Assembly: GCA_017464225.1 (NCBI GenBank) | Contig: JAFUDW010000068.1 | Span: 1 to 13,067 of the forward strand | Origin: Clostridia bacterium | GTDB taxonomy: Bacteria > Bacillota_A > Clostridia > Christensenellales > Aristaeellaceae | Direction: 5' to 3' | Length of the DNA stretch: 13,067 nucleotides | Part shown: in pieces, positions 6,040-13,015 of the stretch | Layout: each line of letters starts with the position of its first letter | Numbering within the stretch: the stretch's first letter is position 1 | Notes under the pieces: model-generated | Told to the model about the DNA's origin: nothing | Database searches by the model: none | Seen by the model: the letters and a program-made list of their open reading frames with translations, nothing else | Translations under genes and position numbers: made by a program

Positions 6040-7311
6040 TCAGAATACGATCGCGGCGCCTTCCCTGCGCACGTTGAGCACATGGCAGGCGTGATCACCG
6101 AATACGGCGTTCATGCGTTCCACAAAGCGCTCCTCCATATCCTGGGGCACCAGGTTCAGCGTGGTGCCGGCAAAGCCGCCGCCATGCACGCGCCAGGCGC
6201 CGCGGCCGCTCAGCATATCCTCGGCCATGACCAGCGCAACGCCCAGGGATTGATTGGCCGGGTTGGCATACAGGTTTTGCAGATACATCCAGCTGCTGCG
6301 GCCCGAATCGATCAGGATGCGCTTAAAGGCTTCCACGTCGTTCGCTTCCACCGCTTTGATCAGACTGCGCACGCGGTCATTCTCGGTGAAATAATGATAG
6401 GCGCGCAGCACCGCGCGGTCGCCGGCCTCCGCCTTGACGCGGGCCATATCCTGCCACAGCTGTTCGGGCCGTACGCGGCGAAGCACCTCCTCGCCAAAGC
6501 AGCGCGCCACAGCATTCATCTCCTGGCGCACGGCAGCGTAATCCGCCGTCAGATCGTCATGGCTGCCGCCTGTATTGACCACCACCAGCGAATAGCCGCC
6601 CAAATCCATCTGCAGAGGCTTCACCTTAGGCGCATCCTTGAAATCAATGGCCACCAGACCGCCCACCGAGGAAGCCATCTGATCCATCAGACCGCTGGGC
6701 TTGCCGAAATACACGTTTTCAGCGTACTGGGAAATCTCGGCGCGCTTGACAGCGTCCACCTGCATGCCGTTATACAGGGCGTCGAAAATGGCCACCACCA
6801 GCACCTCGAAAGCCGCCGAGGAGGAAAGCCCACTGCCGGTAAGCACATTGGAAGTGGCGCTGGCGTCAAATCCGCCGATTTTCAGCCCCATTTCATGCAG
6901 TTTATTGGCAATGCCGCGGATGATGGAGGCGGGCTTGCCCTGCTCCTCAGCCACAGGGGACAGGCTGCTCAGATCGATTTGCACCGGCGGGAAGCCCTCG
7001 CTGTACAGATTGACCCGCAGATCGCCGCGACGATTGACCGCCGCCACAGTATCCAGATTGACCGCAGCCGCCATCACCAGGCCGTTGTTATGATCCGTAT
7101 GGTTGCCGCAAAGCTCGGTGCGGCCGGGAGCGCTGATCACCAGGGGCGCTTCCTCATGGCCGAACAGATCGGCATGCCGCTTGAGCAATATCATATAGCG
7201 CTCCAGCTGCAGCGCCATCTTTCCATTTTTGCAGCCGTAAAGCTGGGCCAGGCGTTCCATACCGGTTTCGGATTTCAGCGTCAGCATCAGGTCGCTCGCG
7301 GTTTTCATCAT
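6040..7311 (-). CDS. galK: Galactokinase-family GHMP kinase (divergent clostridial type)
   Basis: This family phosphorylates galactose at C1 with ATP, the first step of the Leloir pathway. The 423-residue protein contains all three GHMP motifs: the sugar/entry motif APGRTELCGNHTDHNNG (61-77), the ATP-binding GSGLSSSAAFEV (159-170), and the C-terminal HGGGFAGTTL (376-385). The catalytic aspartate is expected in SGLMDQMAS (D210) with R64. The classical galactokinase signature GEHTDY is GNHTDH here, a form I recall from other clostridial GalK-like proteins, so the sugar may be galactose or a relative. A 40-50 residue N-terminal extension precedes the core. Two ATGs in tandem (7311, 7308) both follow GGGAGG; the ATGATGA overlap with the solute-binding protein stop shows translational coupling. 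No galT, galE or transporter permease accompanies it. Confidence 0.87.
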   Translation of the reverse strand: MMKTASDLMLTLKSETGMERLAQLYGCKNGKMALQLERYMILLKRHADLFGHEEAPLVISAPGRTELCGNHTDHNNGLVMAAAVNLDTVAAVNRRGDLRVNLYSEGFPPVQIDLSSLSPVAEEQGKPASIIRGIANKLHEMGLKIGGFDASATSNVLTGSGLSSSAAFEVLVVAIFDALYNGMQVDAVKRAEISQYAENVYFGKPSGLMDQMASSVGGLVAIDFKDAPKVKPLQMDLGGYSLVVVNTGGSHDDLTADYAAVRQEMNAVARCFGEEVLRRVRPEQLWQDMARVKAEAGDRAVLRAYHYFTENDRVRSLIKAVEANDVEAFKRILIDSGRSSWMYLQNLYANPANQSLGVALVMAEDMLSGRGAWRVHGGGFAGTTLNLVPQDMEERFVERMNAVFGDHACHVLNVRREGAAIVF

Positions 7312-8795
7312 TTGTTCCTCCCATCCAGCACTTGCTGCCAGATATTCATAAATTGTTCCAGCCCGGCCTCGTAGAGCTTCTTTTCAAAGTCCTCGAAGCT
7401 TTGATCGCTGATTTCGGTTTCACCGGTCACCCAGCGGGCGATGGACTCGTCCACCAGACGGCCCAGAGCGCTCTGCAGGGGAGCGATTTCGGCCTGCTGG
7501 GCCGCGGTAAGCGCCACATAAGGGAAGGGGCGCTGGGCCATGCCGCTGATCTTCGCGATCTCATCGGACAGGCTGGCCACGGTCTGATCATAATACAGGC
7601 GCTGGAAAGCCTCGGTGGCGTAGCAAGGATAGGGCGTGCCCGATGCGATCAGCGTGTCGCCGCTGAAATAGCTGTTACCTTGGGCAGCGGCCGTCAGACG
7701 CCAGGTGCCGTCGCCGTCGATCACGTAATCAACGTTCTCCTGGCCGGCGCTGGAGAGGATATAGATCTCTTCGGTATAGAATTGATCGACCCATTGCAGC
7801 AGCTTCGCCACGTCGTTGCAGGCCGTGGTCACGGCGAAAACGCCGGTGGTCACATGGCCCGCGAAGCTGCGGTAAACGGCCTGTCCATCATACTGCAGCG
7901 CGGGCATGACGGCGTACTTGCTCACCCAGGCGGTGGGCAGGAAATTGCTGGGCAGCGTGGTAATGGCGCCGCCGTAAACATTGGTGGCGGTATCCTTATC
8001 CACATTGCGCAGCATATCAGTGGTAATAAAGCCCTGGGGATCAATCAGGCCCTCGCTGAACAGCTGGCGCAGCCATTCCACAAAGGGGCGGAACTGCGCC
8101 TCCAGCGGCACGAACCGCGCTTGGCCGTCCGCTTCCCGCAGGTTATAATCGTTGGCGATCAGTCCGAAAGCATGGCCCAGGAATTTCAGATCAAAAGCGC
8201 CCAGGAAAGCAAGGGGAACCTCATCCGCCTTGCCGTTCCGGTTGGGATCGCGGGTTTTAAAGGCGCGCAGCACCTCCGTAAGCTCCTCCGCATTGGTGGG
8301 CATCTGCAATCCCAGCGCGTCCATCCATTCCCGGTTAAGCCATACGCAGTTCTCCGCGGGCTGCTCGGTGATGGCGGGCAGGGCGGCAATGCTGCCATCG
8401 GGCAGCGTAATGGCCTGCGCATATTCCGGATTATCCGAGAGCAGCGCCGAAAGATTGGGGCAGTTTTCACTGAGATACGGCTTCAGATCCGCCAGCACGC
8501 CGCGCCCCAGCAGCGACGCACACTCCGCGGCAGTCAGGCTTGCCTTGAACAGTACGTCGGGCAAATCGGCGTCGCCCGCCTGCATGGCGGCCTTCGCTTT
8601 TGTCCATTCCGCCGCGTCTGTATACTGGCGATAAGCAAACTGCACGCCGGTCTTTTCCTCCATCCGCTGGAAAAACTTGTTGGTTTTCCAGTCGCGATAG
8701 GTACCACTTTCATCATATCCGGCCATGGTATACTCAGCCAGCGCCGCGCAGGGCAGCATCAGCGCCAGCACGATGCAGATCAGCTTTTTCAGCAT
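7308..8795 (-). CDS. Secreted extracellular solute-binding protein, sugar type (ABC transporter family 1-like)
   Basis: The 495-residue protein begins with a classical signal peptide: Lys-Lys, a hydrophobic core (5-19), and ALA before E21. The only cysteine near the end, C16, follows Met-Leu-Pro, which is not a lipobox, so cleavage by signal peptidase I and release or loose wall association is predicted. Features of large carbohydrate-binding lipoprotein relatives (LipO/YtcQ-like) include MQAGDADLPDVLF (71-83), LPDGSIAALP (131-140), VWLNREWMDALGL (151-163), and an EF-hand-like loop DPNRNGKADEVP (183-194). A DGDGTW segment lies at 360-365. Its ligand is not inferable with certainty; coupling to galK suggests a galactose-containing sugar. 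No permease or ATPase genes are adjacent. AGGGGGTG upstream of the ATG at 8795 and the promoter at 8854-8825 support the start. Confidence 0.88.
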   Translation of the reverse strand: MLKKLICIVLALMLPCAALAEYTMAGYDESGTYRDWKTNKFFQRMEEKTGVQFAYRQYTDAAEWTKAKAAMQAGDADLPDVLFKASLTAAECASLLGRGVLADLKPYLSENCPNLSALLSDNPEYAQAITLPDGSIAALPAITEQPAENCVWLNREWMDALGLQMPTNAEELTEVLRAFKTRDPNRNGKADEVPLAFLGAFDLKFLGHAFGLIANDYNLREADGQARFVPLEAQFRPFVEWLRQLFSEGLIDPQGFITTDMLRNVDKDTATNVYGGAITTLPSNFLPTAWVSKYAVMPALQYDGQAVYRSFAGHVTTGVFAVTTACNDVAKLLQWVDQFYTEEIYILSSAGQENVDYVIDGDGTWRLTAAAQGNSYFSGDTLIASGTPYPCYATEAFQRLYYDQTVASLSDEIAKISGMAQRPFPYVALTAAQQAEIAPLQSALGRLVDESIARWVTGETEISDQSFEDFEKKLYEAGLEQFMNIWQQVLDGRNK

Positions 8796-8824
8796 TGCTA
8801 CACCCCCTCATCATAACACGGGAT

Positions 8825-8854
8825 ATTATACAACATATACGCAATCCGGCGCAA
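8825..8854 (-). promoter_or_regulatory. Sigma-A-type promoter for the solute-binding protein-galK unit
   Basis: On the minus strand a perfect TATAAT (8830-8825) is preceded after 18 bases by TTGCGC (8854-8849), a weak -35. A small inverted repeat, ACTGA-TTTTAT-TCAGT (8854-8869), sits directly over and upstream of the -35 and might be a regulator site. The start of transcription would be near 8818, giving a leader of about 23 bases with an AGGGGG ribosome binding site. Confidence 0.68.
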
Positions 8855-8907
8855 CTGATTTTATTCAGTCCCGCGCCGCCGCGCGGATCGCGCCTTTACA
8901 GCGCAAA

Positions 8908-8942
8908 AGAGCCGGCAGACGGCGTTTCTCTGCTGCGGCTCT
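8908..8942 (-). terminator. Intrinsic terminator after the glycosyltransferase genes
   Basis: Arms AGAGCCG-GCAG (8908-8918) and CTGC-TG-CGGCTCT (8930-8942) form a GC-rich stem with a 2-base bulge and an 11-base loop. Minus-strand transcripts leave the stem into CTCTTTTG; the other face has a run of six Ts (8947-8952), so the element could act both ways. It lies 32 bases beyond the stop of the GT2 gene and separates the glycosyltransferase unit from the solute-binding protein promoter. Confidence 0.8.
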
Positions 8943-8973
8943 CCTCTTTTTTACGCTGTTTTGAGCAACGCGC

Positions 8974-9963
8974 TCATTGCGGATCGTTTTCGCTTAGAAC
9001 GTCTCCGGTCCGGTTAAGCACCTGCTCGATGATAAAGCGCGGGCGCTGCTTGGTTTCGGCGTAGATCTTACCAATGTATTCGCCCACCACGCCCAGGGCC
9101 AGCAGCTGAATGCCGCCGATGAGCCAAATGGATCCCATCAGCGAGGTCCAGCCGGCGTTGGCATGGCCGGTAAGTTTGGAAATCAGCGCGTAAAGCAGCA
9201 TAAATAGACTCACGATGAACACCACCGCACCCACGTTCAGGATCATCCGCATGGGTTTGACGCTGAAGGAGGTGATGCCGTCAAAGGCGAAGGCCAGCAT
9301 CTTTTTGAGCGGATACTTGCTTTCTCCGGCAAAGCGCTCGGCGCGGGCATACTCCACCGTGGTCCAGCGATAGCCGATCTGCGGCACGATGCCGCGCAGG
9401 AACAGATTGACCTCGCGGAACTGGGCCAGCCCCTCCGCCGCCCGCTTGCTCATGAGCCGGTAATCGGCATGGTTGAACACGATGTCCACGCCCAGCGCCT
9501 TCATCAGCTTATAGAATCCCTCGGCGGTAAAGCGCTTGAAGAAGGTATCGGTTTTGCGCGAGGACCGCACGCCGTATACCACGTCGTAGCCGGCGTGATA
9601 TGCGTCGATCATAGCGTCCATGGCGTTGATATCATCCTGCAGGTCGGCGTCCATGCTGACGATCATATCCGCCTCGTTCACCGCCGTCATCAGCCCGGCC
9701 AGCAGCGCGTTTTGATGCCCGCGGTTGCGGCTCAGATTGACGCCGGAAAACAGGCCCGGCTCGCTGCGGTGCAGATCGGCGATGATCTCCCAGGTGCGGT
9801 CGCTGGAGCCGTCGTTGACGAACATGACCCGGCTGGCCGATGATATTTTGCCTGCCCGGATCAGCGCGCCCATCTTTTCGCGCAGACGCTTCGCCGTTTC
9901 GGGCAGCACCTGTTCTTCCTTGTAGCAGGGTATTACAACGTACAGCGTTTTATCGGTGCGCAT
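8974..9963 (-). CDS. Membrane-anchored GT2 glycosyltransferase, GtrB/CsbB/YkcC type
   Basis: Enzymes of this type move a sugar from a nucleotide donor to undecaprenyl phosphate (or a related lipid) at the inner face of the membrane, for later transfer to wall polymers. The 329-residue protein starts with the GT-A fold: VVIPCYKEE (9-17), FVNDGSSDRT (48-57), NLSRNRGHQNALLAG (76-90), and the metal-binding MDADLQD (104-110). It has an RYRW-region equivalent (GYRWTTVEYARAERFAGESKYP over 197-218). Two C-terminal membrane segments (about 236-261 and 273-295) and the closing GEYIGKIYAETKQRPRF motif (294-310) are hallmarks of the family. The ATG at 9963 has GGAGGG seven bases upstream, 15 bases after the previous gene. 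It is the last gene before the terminator. The sugar cannot be read from the sequence. Confidence 0.92.
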   Translation of the reverse strand: MRTDKTLYVVIPCYKEEQVLPETAKRLREKMGALIRAGKISSASRVMFVNDGSSDRTWEIIADLHRSEPGLFSGVNLSRNRGHQNALLAGLMTAVNEADMIVSMDADLQDDINAMDAMIDAYHAGYDVVYGVRSSRKTDTFFKRFTAEGFYKLMKALGVDIVFNHADYRLMSKRAAEGLAQFREVNLFLRGIVPQIGYRWTTVEYARAERFAGESKYPLKKMLAFAFDGITSFSVKPMRMILNVGAVVFIVSLFMLLYALISKLTGHANAGWTSLMGSIWLIGGIQLLALGVVGEYIGKIYAETKQRPRFIIEQVLNRTGDVLSENDPQ

Positions 9964-9978
9964 CCTTAGTCCCTCCCC

Positions 9979-10932
9979 TCATATCAGCAGGATCTCGGCC
10001 AGCTTCCTGCGCCAGCCCAGCAGCCAAATGCGGTGGCGGCAGATAAACGCCAGCCGTTTCAATTTATGATGGCGGCGCAGATTGGCATAGGCGGTCAGCA
10101 TATCATGCTGCTCCGGAGAAAGCCTGTCTCCCAGCGTGGCGGCCAGCGCGCCGGCCTGGCTTTGGGACAGACGAATGGATTGATCGTTTCTTTTTAGCCT
10201 TGTGGGCGCGGCGGCGATATAATGGAAAGAGCGCACATCTTTTGCGCCTACCACGTTATCGCTGTGCTGGCGGTACAGCATGGTTGGCTCGTCCACAAAG
10301 CCAATGCGACCCAGCGCCGCGGCAATCAGCGCGAACCATCCGTCATGCATGCGCACCCGCCCCCCGGTCACCGGCAGCACAGCCAGCTCCCAGAGGGCAT
10401 GGTTGATCATCATGGTGCAGCCCGTTACAATGTTCTGGATCAGCAGATAATGAAGCTGATCCCGTTCAGATCGAAGCATGGAGGAATAGAAAAAGCTCTC
10501 GCTTTTGACATTCAGCTCCCCGTCTGTCACCCGCAGGTCTGTATGCACCAGGCAGGGAATATCCCGCCGTCCGTTTTCGGTTTCCCGCATTTTTTCCAGC
10601 GTTACGCCGATCTTCTGCGGCAGCCACACATCGTCCTGGTCGCAGTACATGATATAATCGTAATCGCCCGCCAGATGCGTGAGCAGCATAAAATTATCCA
10701 TGGAGCTGCCCGTGGGCTCGTCATGTTCAGCCAGCGTTATTTTCTGCGGAAACCGCTCCTTATATTCCCGCAGGATCATCCCGGTATCATCCCGCGAACC
10801 ATCGTCCGATATCAGCAGATGCCAGTCCTGTTCACGCTGGGCCAGGATGGAATCAAGCTGCTCCCGAAGATAGCGTCCGCCGTTATATGTGGCCAGCAGG
10901 ATGACGACGTTTGCTTTTTTGCCGTCCATCAT
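9979..10932 (-). CDS. GT2 family glycosyltransferase, rhamnosyltransferase-like
   Basis: The 317-residue soluble enzyme has GT-A motifs: ILLATYNGGRYLREQLDSIL (11-30), LISDDGSRDDT (40-50), and the metal-binding MYCDQDDVWLPQKI (95-108). NIVTGCTMMIN (167-177) and the acceptor-side MHDGWF (195-200) follow, then YRQHSDNVVG (220-229). The CDQDDVW and HDGW combination is typical of bacterial GT2 enzymes annotated as rhamnosyltransferases or O-antigen/capsule glycosyltransferases, but donor and acceptor are not determinable. The C-terminus is basic with no clear membrane segment. Two tandem ATGs (10932 and 10929) exist; the first overlaps the TGA of the upstream GT4 gene (ATGA), consistent with coupled translation. 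A surface-glycan role is inferred from the three-gene glycosyltransferase set. Confidence 0.9.
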   Translation of the reverse strand: MMDGKKANVVILLATYNGGRYLREQLDSILAQREQDWHLLISDDGSRDDTGMILREYKERFPQKITLAEHDEPTGSSMDNFMLLTHLAGDYDYIMYCDQDDVWLPQKIGVTLEKMRETENGRRDIPCLVHTDLRVTDGELNVKSESFFYSSMLRSERDQLHYLLIQNIVTGCTMMINHALWELAVLPVTGGRVRMHDGWFALIAAALGRIGFVDEPTMLYRQHSDNVVGAKDVRSFHYIAAAPTRLKRNDQSIRLSQSQAGALAATLGDRLSPEQHDMLTAYANLRRHHKLKRLAFICRHRIWLLGWRRKLAEILLI

Positions 10933-12059
10933 TTCAGCTCCGATAGAATGCCGCGCACGTGCGCCACGGAAAAATGATCCTCAAACATGCGCAGCGTATT
11001 GCGCCGCATCTCGGTATTGCGTTCCGCCGTCATCTCCACGGCTTCCCTGGCGGTTTTGGCGATATCGTTTCTGTTCAGCTCAATGCCCGCGTCATATTTG
11101 CGGATCAGCCGCCGGGTATCGGCTTCAATGCTGTTGATGATGGGCAGACCGCCCGCAAAGTAATCCAGCGATTTCATGGTCAAACCAACGCACACATCGG
11201 TTTTCATGATATTGATGCCAAAATGACATTTGTCAAAGATCTCCTGCCGCCTGTCCGGATCGTAGATCCTGCCATAATAGATCACGCGGGCGCCGGTATC
11301 CTCGGCGGCGCGGATCACCTCAGCGCGGGTCTCACCTTCACCGATGATATGAAAAACGACGGGCCGCAGCTTCATCATCTGCCGCAAAAGCTCTGTCAGC
11401 GCCTGAATATCCAGCAAATTACCGATGGAGCCCAGATAGCAAAGCGAAAGCTCACTGCAGGACGGGGCCACGGGCTCAGGTCCGGTGGTGGCCGCCGCAC
11501 GGCAGATAGGCAGCAGCCGCGTTTCCTTGCCCGCCAATTGCTTTTTAAGCACCTGACGATACAGATCGCACTCGCTGTATATCAAATCGGCTCGTTTGAG
11601 CCCCTGATCCCGCATAAGTCCCCACAGCTTGAATGGCAGGGCCGCCAGCTTTTTGATCCGTCCGTTGGGGAAGGTTTCGGGCCAAAGGTCGTACAGATCG
11701 AGGATCAGCCGAACCTCTGGATGTTTCTTTTTATAATTTCCGCCCCGCAGCGCCAGGCTATTGGGGGGTACCATCAGATATAATACCTGCGGCTTGATCT
11801 CCCGCACCCGTTTGAAAACAGCCTTGGCAAAAAAATGATGGGAGGCCAGCCGAGCTGCCGACATGTTCCGATAATATGGAATTGTTGGCACCTGCTCGCC
11901 GCCTGGCACGCTGATAGTATACTTCTGCTGGGTGAAATGGCTGAAATCACCGGTGATATAGGTGCATTGGTATCCCTGGGATCGCAGCTGATCCATCACA
12001 AGCTCTACCCGATGATCATAAAAGTCAAAGCAGCTGACGCATACCGCGCGCTTCTCCAT
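10929..12059 (-). CDS. GT4 family (GT-B fold) glycosyltransferase
   Basis: The 376-residue protein looks like a retaining GT4 enzyme. The N-terminal Rossmann half includes DHRVELVMDQLRSQGYQCTY (15-34) and DLYDLWPETFP (121-131), as in WbuB-like members. The C-terminal half carries LCYLGSIGNLLDIQALTELL (206-225), FHIIGEGETR (236-245), and VIYYGRIYD (259-267). The donor-binding region is GLTMKSLDYFAGGLPIINS (292-310). In the usual family pattern a conserved second Glu lies in this last stretch; Asp (D299) is here instead, so activity should not be assumed. The ATG at 12059 follows AGAGAGG by seven bases. It is the first gene of the unit driven by the promoter at 12135-12107. Its base composition is nearer the S51-like gene than the ribosomal and helicase genes. 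Confidence 0.88.
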   Translation of the reverse strand: MEKRAVCVSCFDFYDHRVELVMDQLRSQGYQCTYITGDFSHFTQQKYTISVPGGEQVPTIPYYRNMSAARLASHHFFAKAVFKRVREIKPQVLYLMVPPNSLALRGGNYKKKHPEVRLILDLYDLWPETFPNGRIKKLAALPFKLWGLMRDQGLKRADLIYSECDLYRQVLKKQLAGKETRLLPICRAAATTGPEPVAPSCSELSLCYLGSIGNLLDIQALTELLRQMMKLRPVVFHIIGEGETRAEVIRAAEDTGARVIYYGRIYDPDRRQEIFDKCHFGINIMKTDVCVGLTMKSLDYFAGGLPIINSIEADTRRLIRKYDAGIELNRNDIAKTAREAVEMTAERNTEMRRNTLRMFEDHFSVAHVRGILSELK

Positions 12060-12079
12060 GGCTGTACCTCTCTGCCTTT

Positions 12080-12095
12080 GTATGGAATCCCATAC
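12080..12095 (-). promoter_or_regulatory. Palindrome just downstream of the glycosyltransferase promoter
   Basis: GTATGG-AATC-CCATAC (12080-12095) is a perfect 6-base-arm inverted repeat with a 4-base centre. It falls at about +5 to +20 relative to the predicted start of transcription, a common place for a repressor operator; as RNA it would be a short hairpin before the GT4 ribosome binding site. No regulator gene is nearby. The function is inference. Confidence 0.45.
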
Positions 12096-12106
12096 GAATG
12101 CAATTT

Positions 12107-12135
12107 ATTATAGCATTGAACATAAAAAATGTCCA
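12107..12135 (-). promoter_or_regulatory. Strong sigma-A promoter for the glycosyltransferase operon
   Basis: On the minus strand TGGACA (12135-12130, five of six consensus bases) and a perfect TATAAT (12112-12107) are 17 bases apart, and the -10 is preceded by TGC, an extended -10. The -35 starts only 11 bases after the TAA of the S51-like gene. I saw no convincing terminator in between, so the promoter may sit in readthrough from that gene. Confidence 0.85.
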
Positions 12136-12146
12136 CCGTAGCCGCG

Positions 12147-12866
12147 TTATTTGAGCGGATACCGCTCCCCCTTGCGGGAAACCAATTCCATCACGCCGTT
12201 CTGAATGCGCCAAGCTTCTCCATAGATTGCTTCGCTGCCATTCCGCCCCAGTAAATAACTGCCGTCCGGCAGAGCATAAAAGGTTCTGCCCCTGCTGTCT
12301 GGCAGGGTGATCTCCTGAAACAGGTGCAACCCGTCTACCCGATCATCCTTTACCTTCTGATAATGGGGCAATATCATGGTTTCCGTTATGCCCAGGCCGG
12401 GGAGGAATCGCTGATATTCGGGATTGATGGCTTCTCCGGGTTCTTCAGGCTGGGCATACACCGGATCGCAGCAGTTCATGGTGCCTGCGCTGATGCCCAC
12501 GACGACGCCTTGATAATCCTTCAGTATTGTCCTCAAGCGGATTTTTTGGAAGAAAGCATTCTGTGTTGGCACGTGTCCGCCCGCAAAAATCAGCAGATCT
12601 GCATTTAGAACAAGCTTTTGAGCGTCCTCGGCATTGGCTCCATCCAGCACTTGCCAATCGCTAAAGAAAAAGCCCGCCGCTTCAAAGGCGATCCGCATAT
12701 CAAGGCCAAAGCCAACGGTCAGATCATGAAGATCGGGGGATGAGCAAACAAACACAGCCCGGCCGGGATTTGGAATATATTTTTTCATTTCTTCGATCTG
12801 TCCGTTGTCCGGATTCAGTAGGCAAGCGTCAGGCTGAAAGGGACTGCTTGTAAGAAAATAGATCAT
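12147..12866 (-). CDS. Peptidase S51 (dipeptidase E-like) family protein
   Basis: S51 enzymes are cytoplasmic serine hydrolases with a class I glutaminase-like fold; PepE cleaves Asp-X dipeptides, cyanophycinase cleaves cyanophycin. The 239-residue product has the nucleophile elbow VGISAGTMN (123-131, S126), the preceding FAGGHVPTQNAFF (94-106), and LPHYQKVKDDR (166-176) with the likely catalytic H168. ELVSRKGE closes the protein. The size equals family norms. The ATG at 12866 has AAGGAG eight bases upstream and its own promoter. The gene stands alone between the 5S rRNA and the glycosyltransferase operon. Sampled stretches here are about 51-52% GC (31 of 60 bases at 12361-12420), against 43 of 60 in a sampled part of dnaB (1441-1500), so it may have been acquired. 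Which substrate it uses is unknown. Confidence 0.85.
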   Translation of the reverse strand: MIYFLTSSPFQPDACLLNPDNGQIEEMKKYIPNPGRAVFVCSSPDLHDLTVGFGLDMRIAFEAAGFFFSDWQVLDGANAEDAQKLVLNADLLIFAGGHVPTQNAFFQKIRLRTILKDYQGVVVGISAGTMNCCDPVYAQPEEPGEAINPEYQRFLPGLGITETMILPHYQKVKDDRVDGLHLFQEITLPDSRGRTFYALPDGSYLLGRNGSEAIYGEAWRIQNGVMELVSRKGERYPLK

Positions 12867-12902
12867 ACATCGCTCTCCTTCAATTTACTGCTTACTGCAA
12901 GC

Positions 12903-12931
12903 ATTCTATCACAAAAAGCCTTTTCAGTCCA
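12903..12931 (-). promoter_or_regulatory. Extended -10 promoter for the S51-like gene
   Basis: On the minus strand TAGAAT (12908-12903) is preceded by TGA, giving an extended -10. A weak -35, TGGACT (12931-12926), lies 17 bases upstream. The leader would be about 30 bases and includes an AAGGAG ribosome binding site. It lies between the rRNA terminator and the gene. Confidence 0.65.
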
Positions 12932-12974
12932 TGGATGATTCTTTTCATTGAAGACCTGTTTGCTTTCAATATAA

Positions 12975-13012
12975 ACATAAGAAAAGAGCATCTGATTTCT
13001 CAGATGCTCTTT
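12975..13012 (-). terminator. Intrinsic terminator of the rRNA operon
   Basis: AAAGAGCATCTGA (12983-12995) and TCAGATGCTCTTT (13000-13012) pair perfectly over 13 bases with a GAAA tetraloop on the minus strand. The stem is followed by TCTTATG and further Ts. It begins about four bases after the 5S 3' end, the usual arrangement for the end of an rRNA operon. Confidence 0.93.
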
Positions 13013-13015
13013 GGA

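Noticed and set aside
5934..6098. Upstream extension of tsaE to 6098
   Set aside because: The extra 55 residues are translated from the galK end and the hairpin region, show no TsaE similarity, and the real ATG at 5933 has a good ribosome binding site.
8745..8756. Lipobox around Cys16 of the solute-binding protein
   Set aside because: The cysteine follows Met-Leu-Pro, which does not match the lipobox, and a good signal peptidase I site follows at residue 20.
5959..8816. Two long plus-strand frames (471 and 494 codons) opposite galK and the solute-binding protein
   Set aside because: They mirror the real genes almost exactly, have no recognisable domains, and the minus-strand products carry clear motifs.
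12867..12974. Possible riboswitch, T-box or small gene between the rRNA terminator and the S51-like gene
   Set aside because: Only a promoter and ribosome binding site could be supported. No conserved leader motifs, tRNA or small open frame with a start site were seen.
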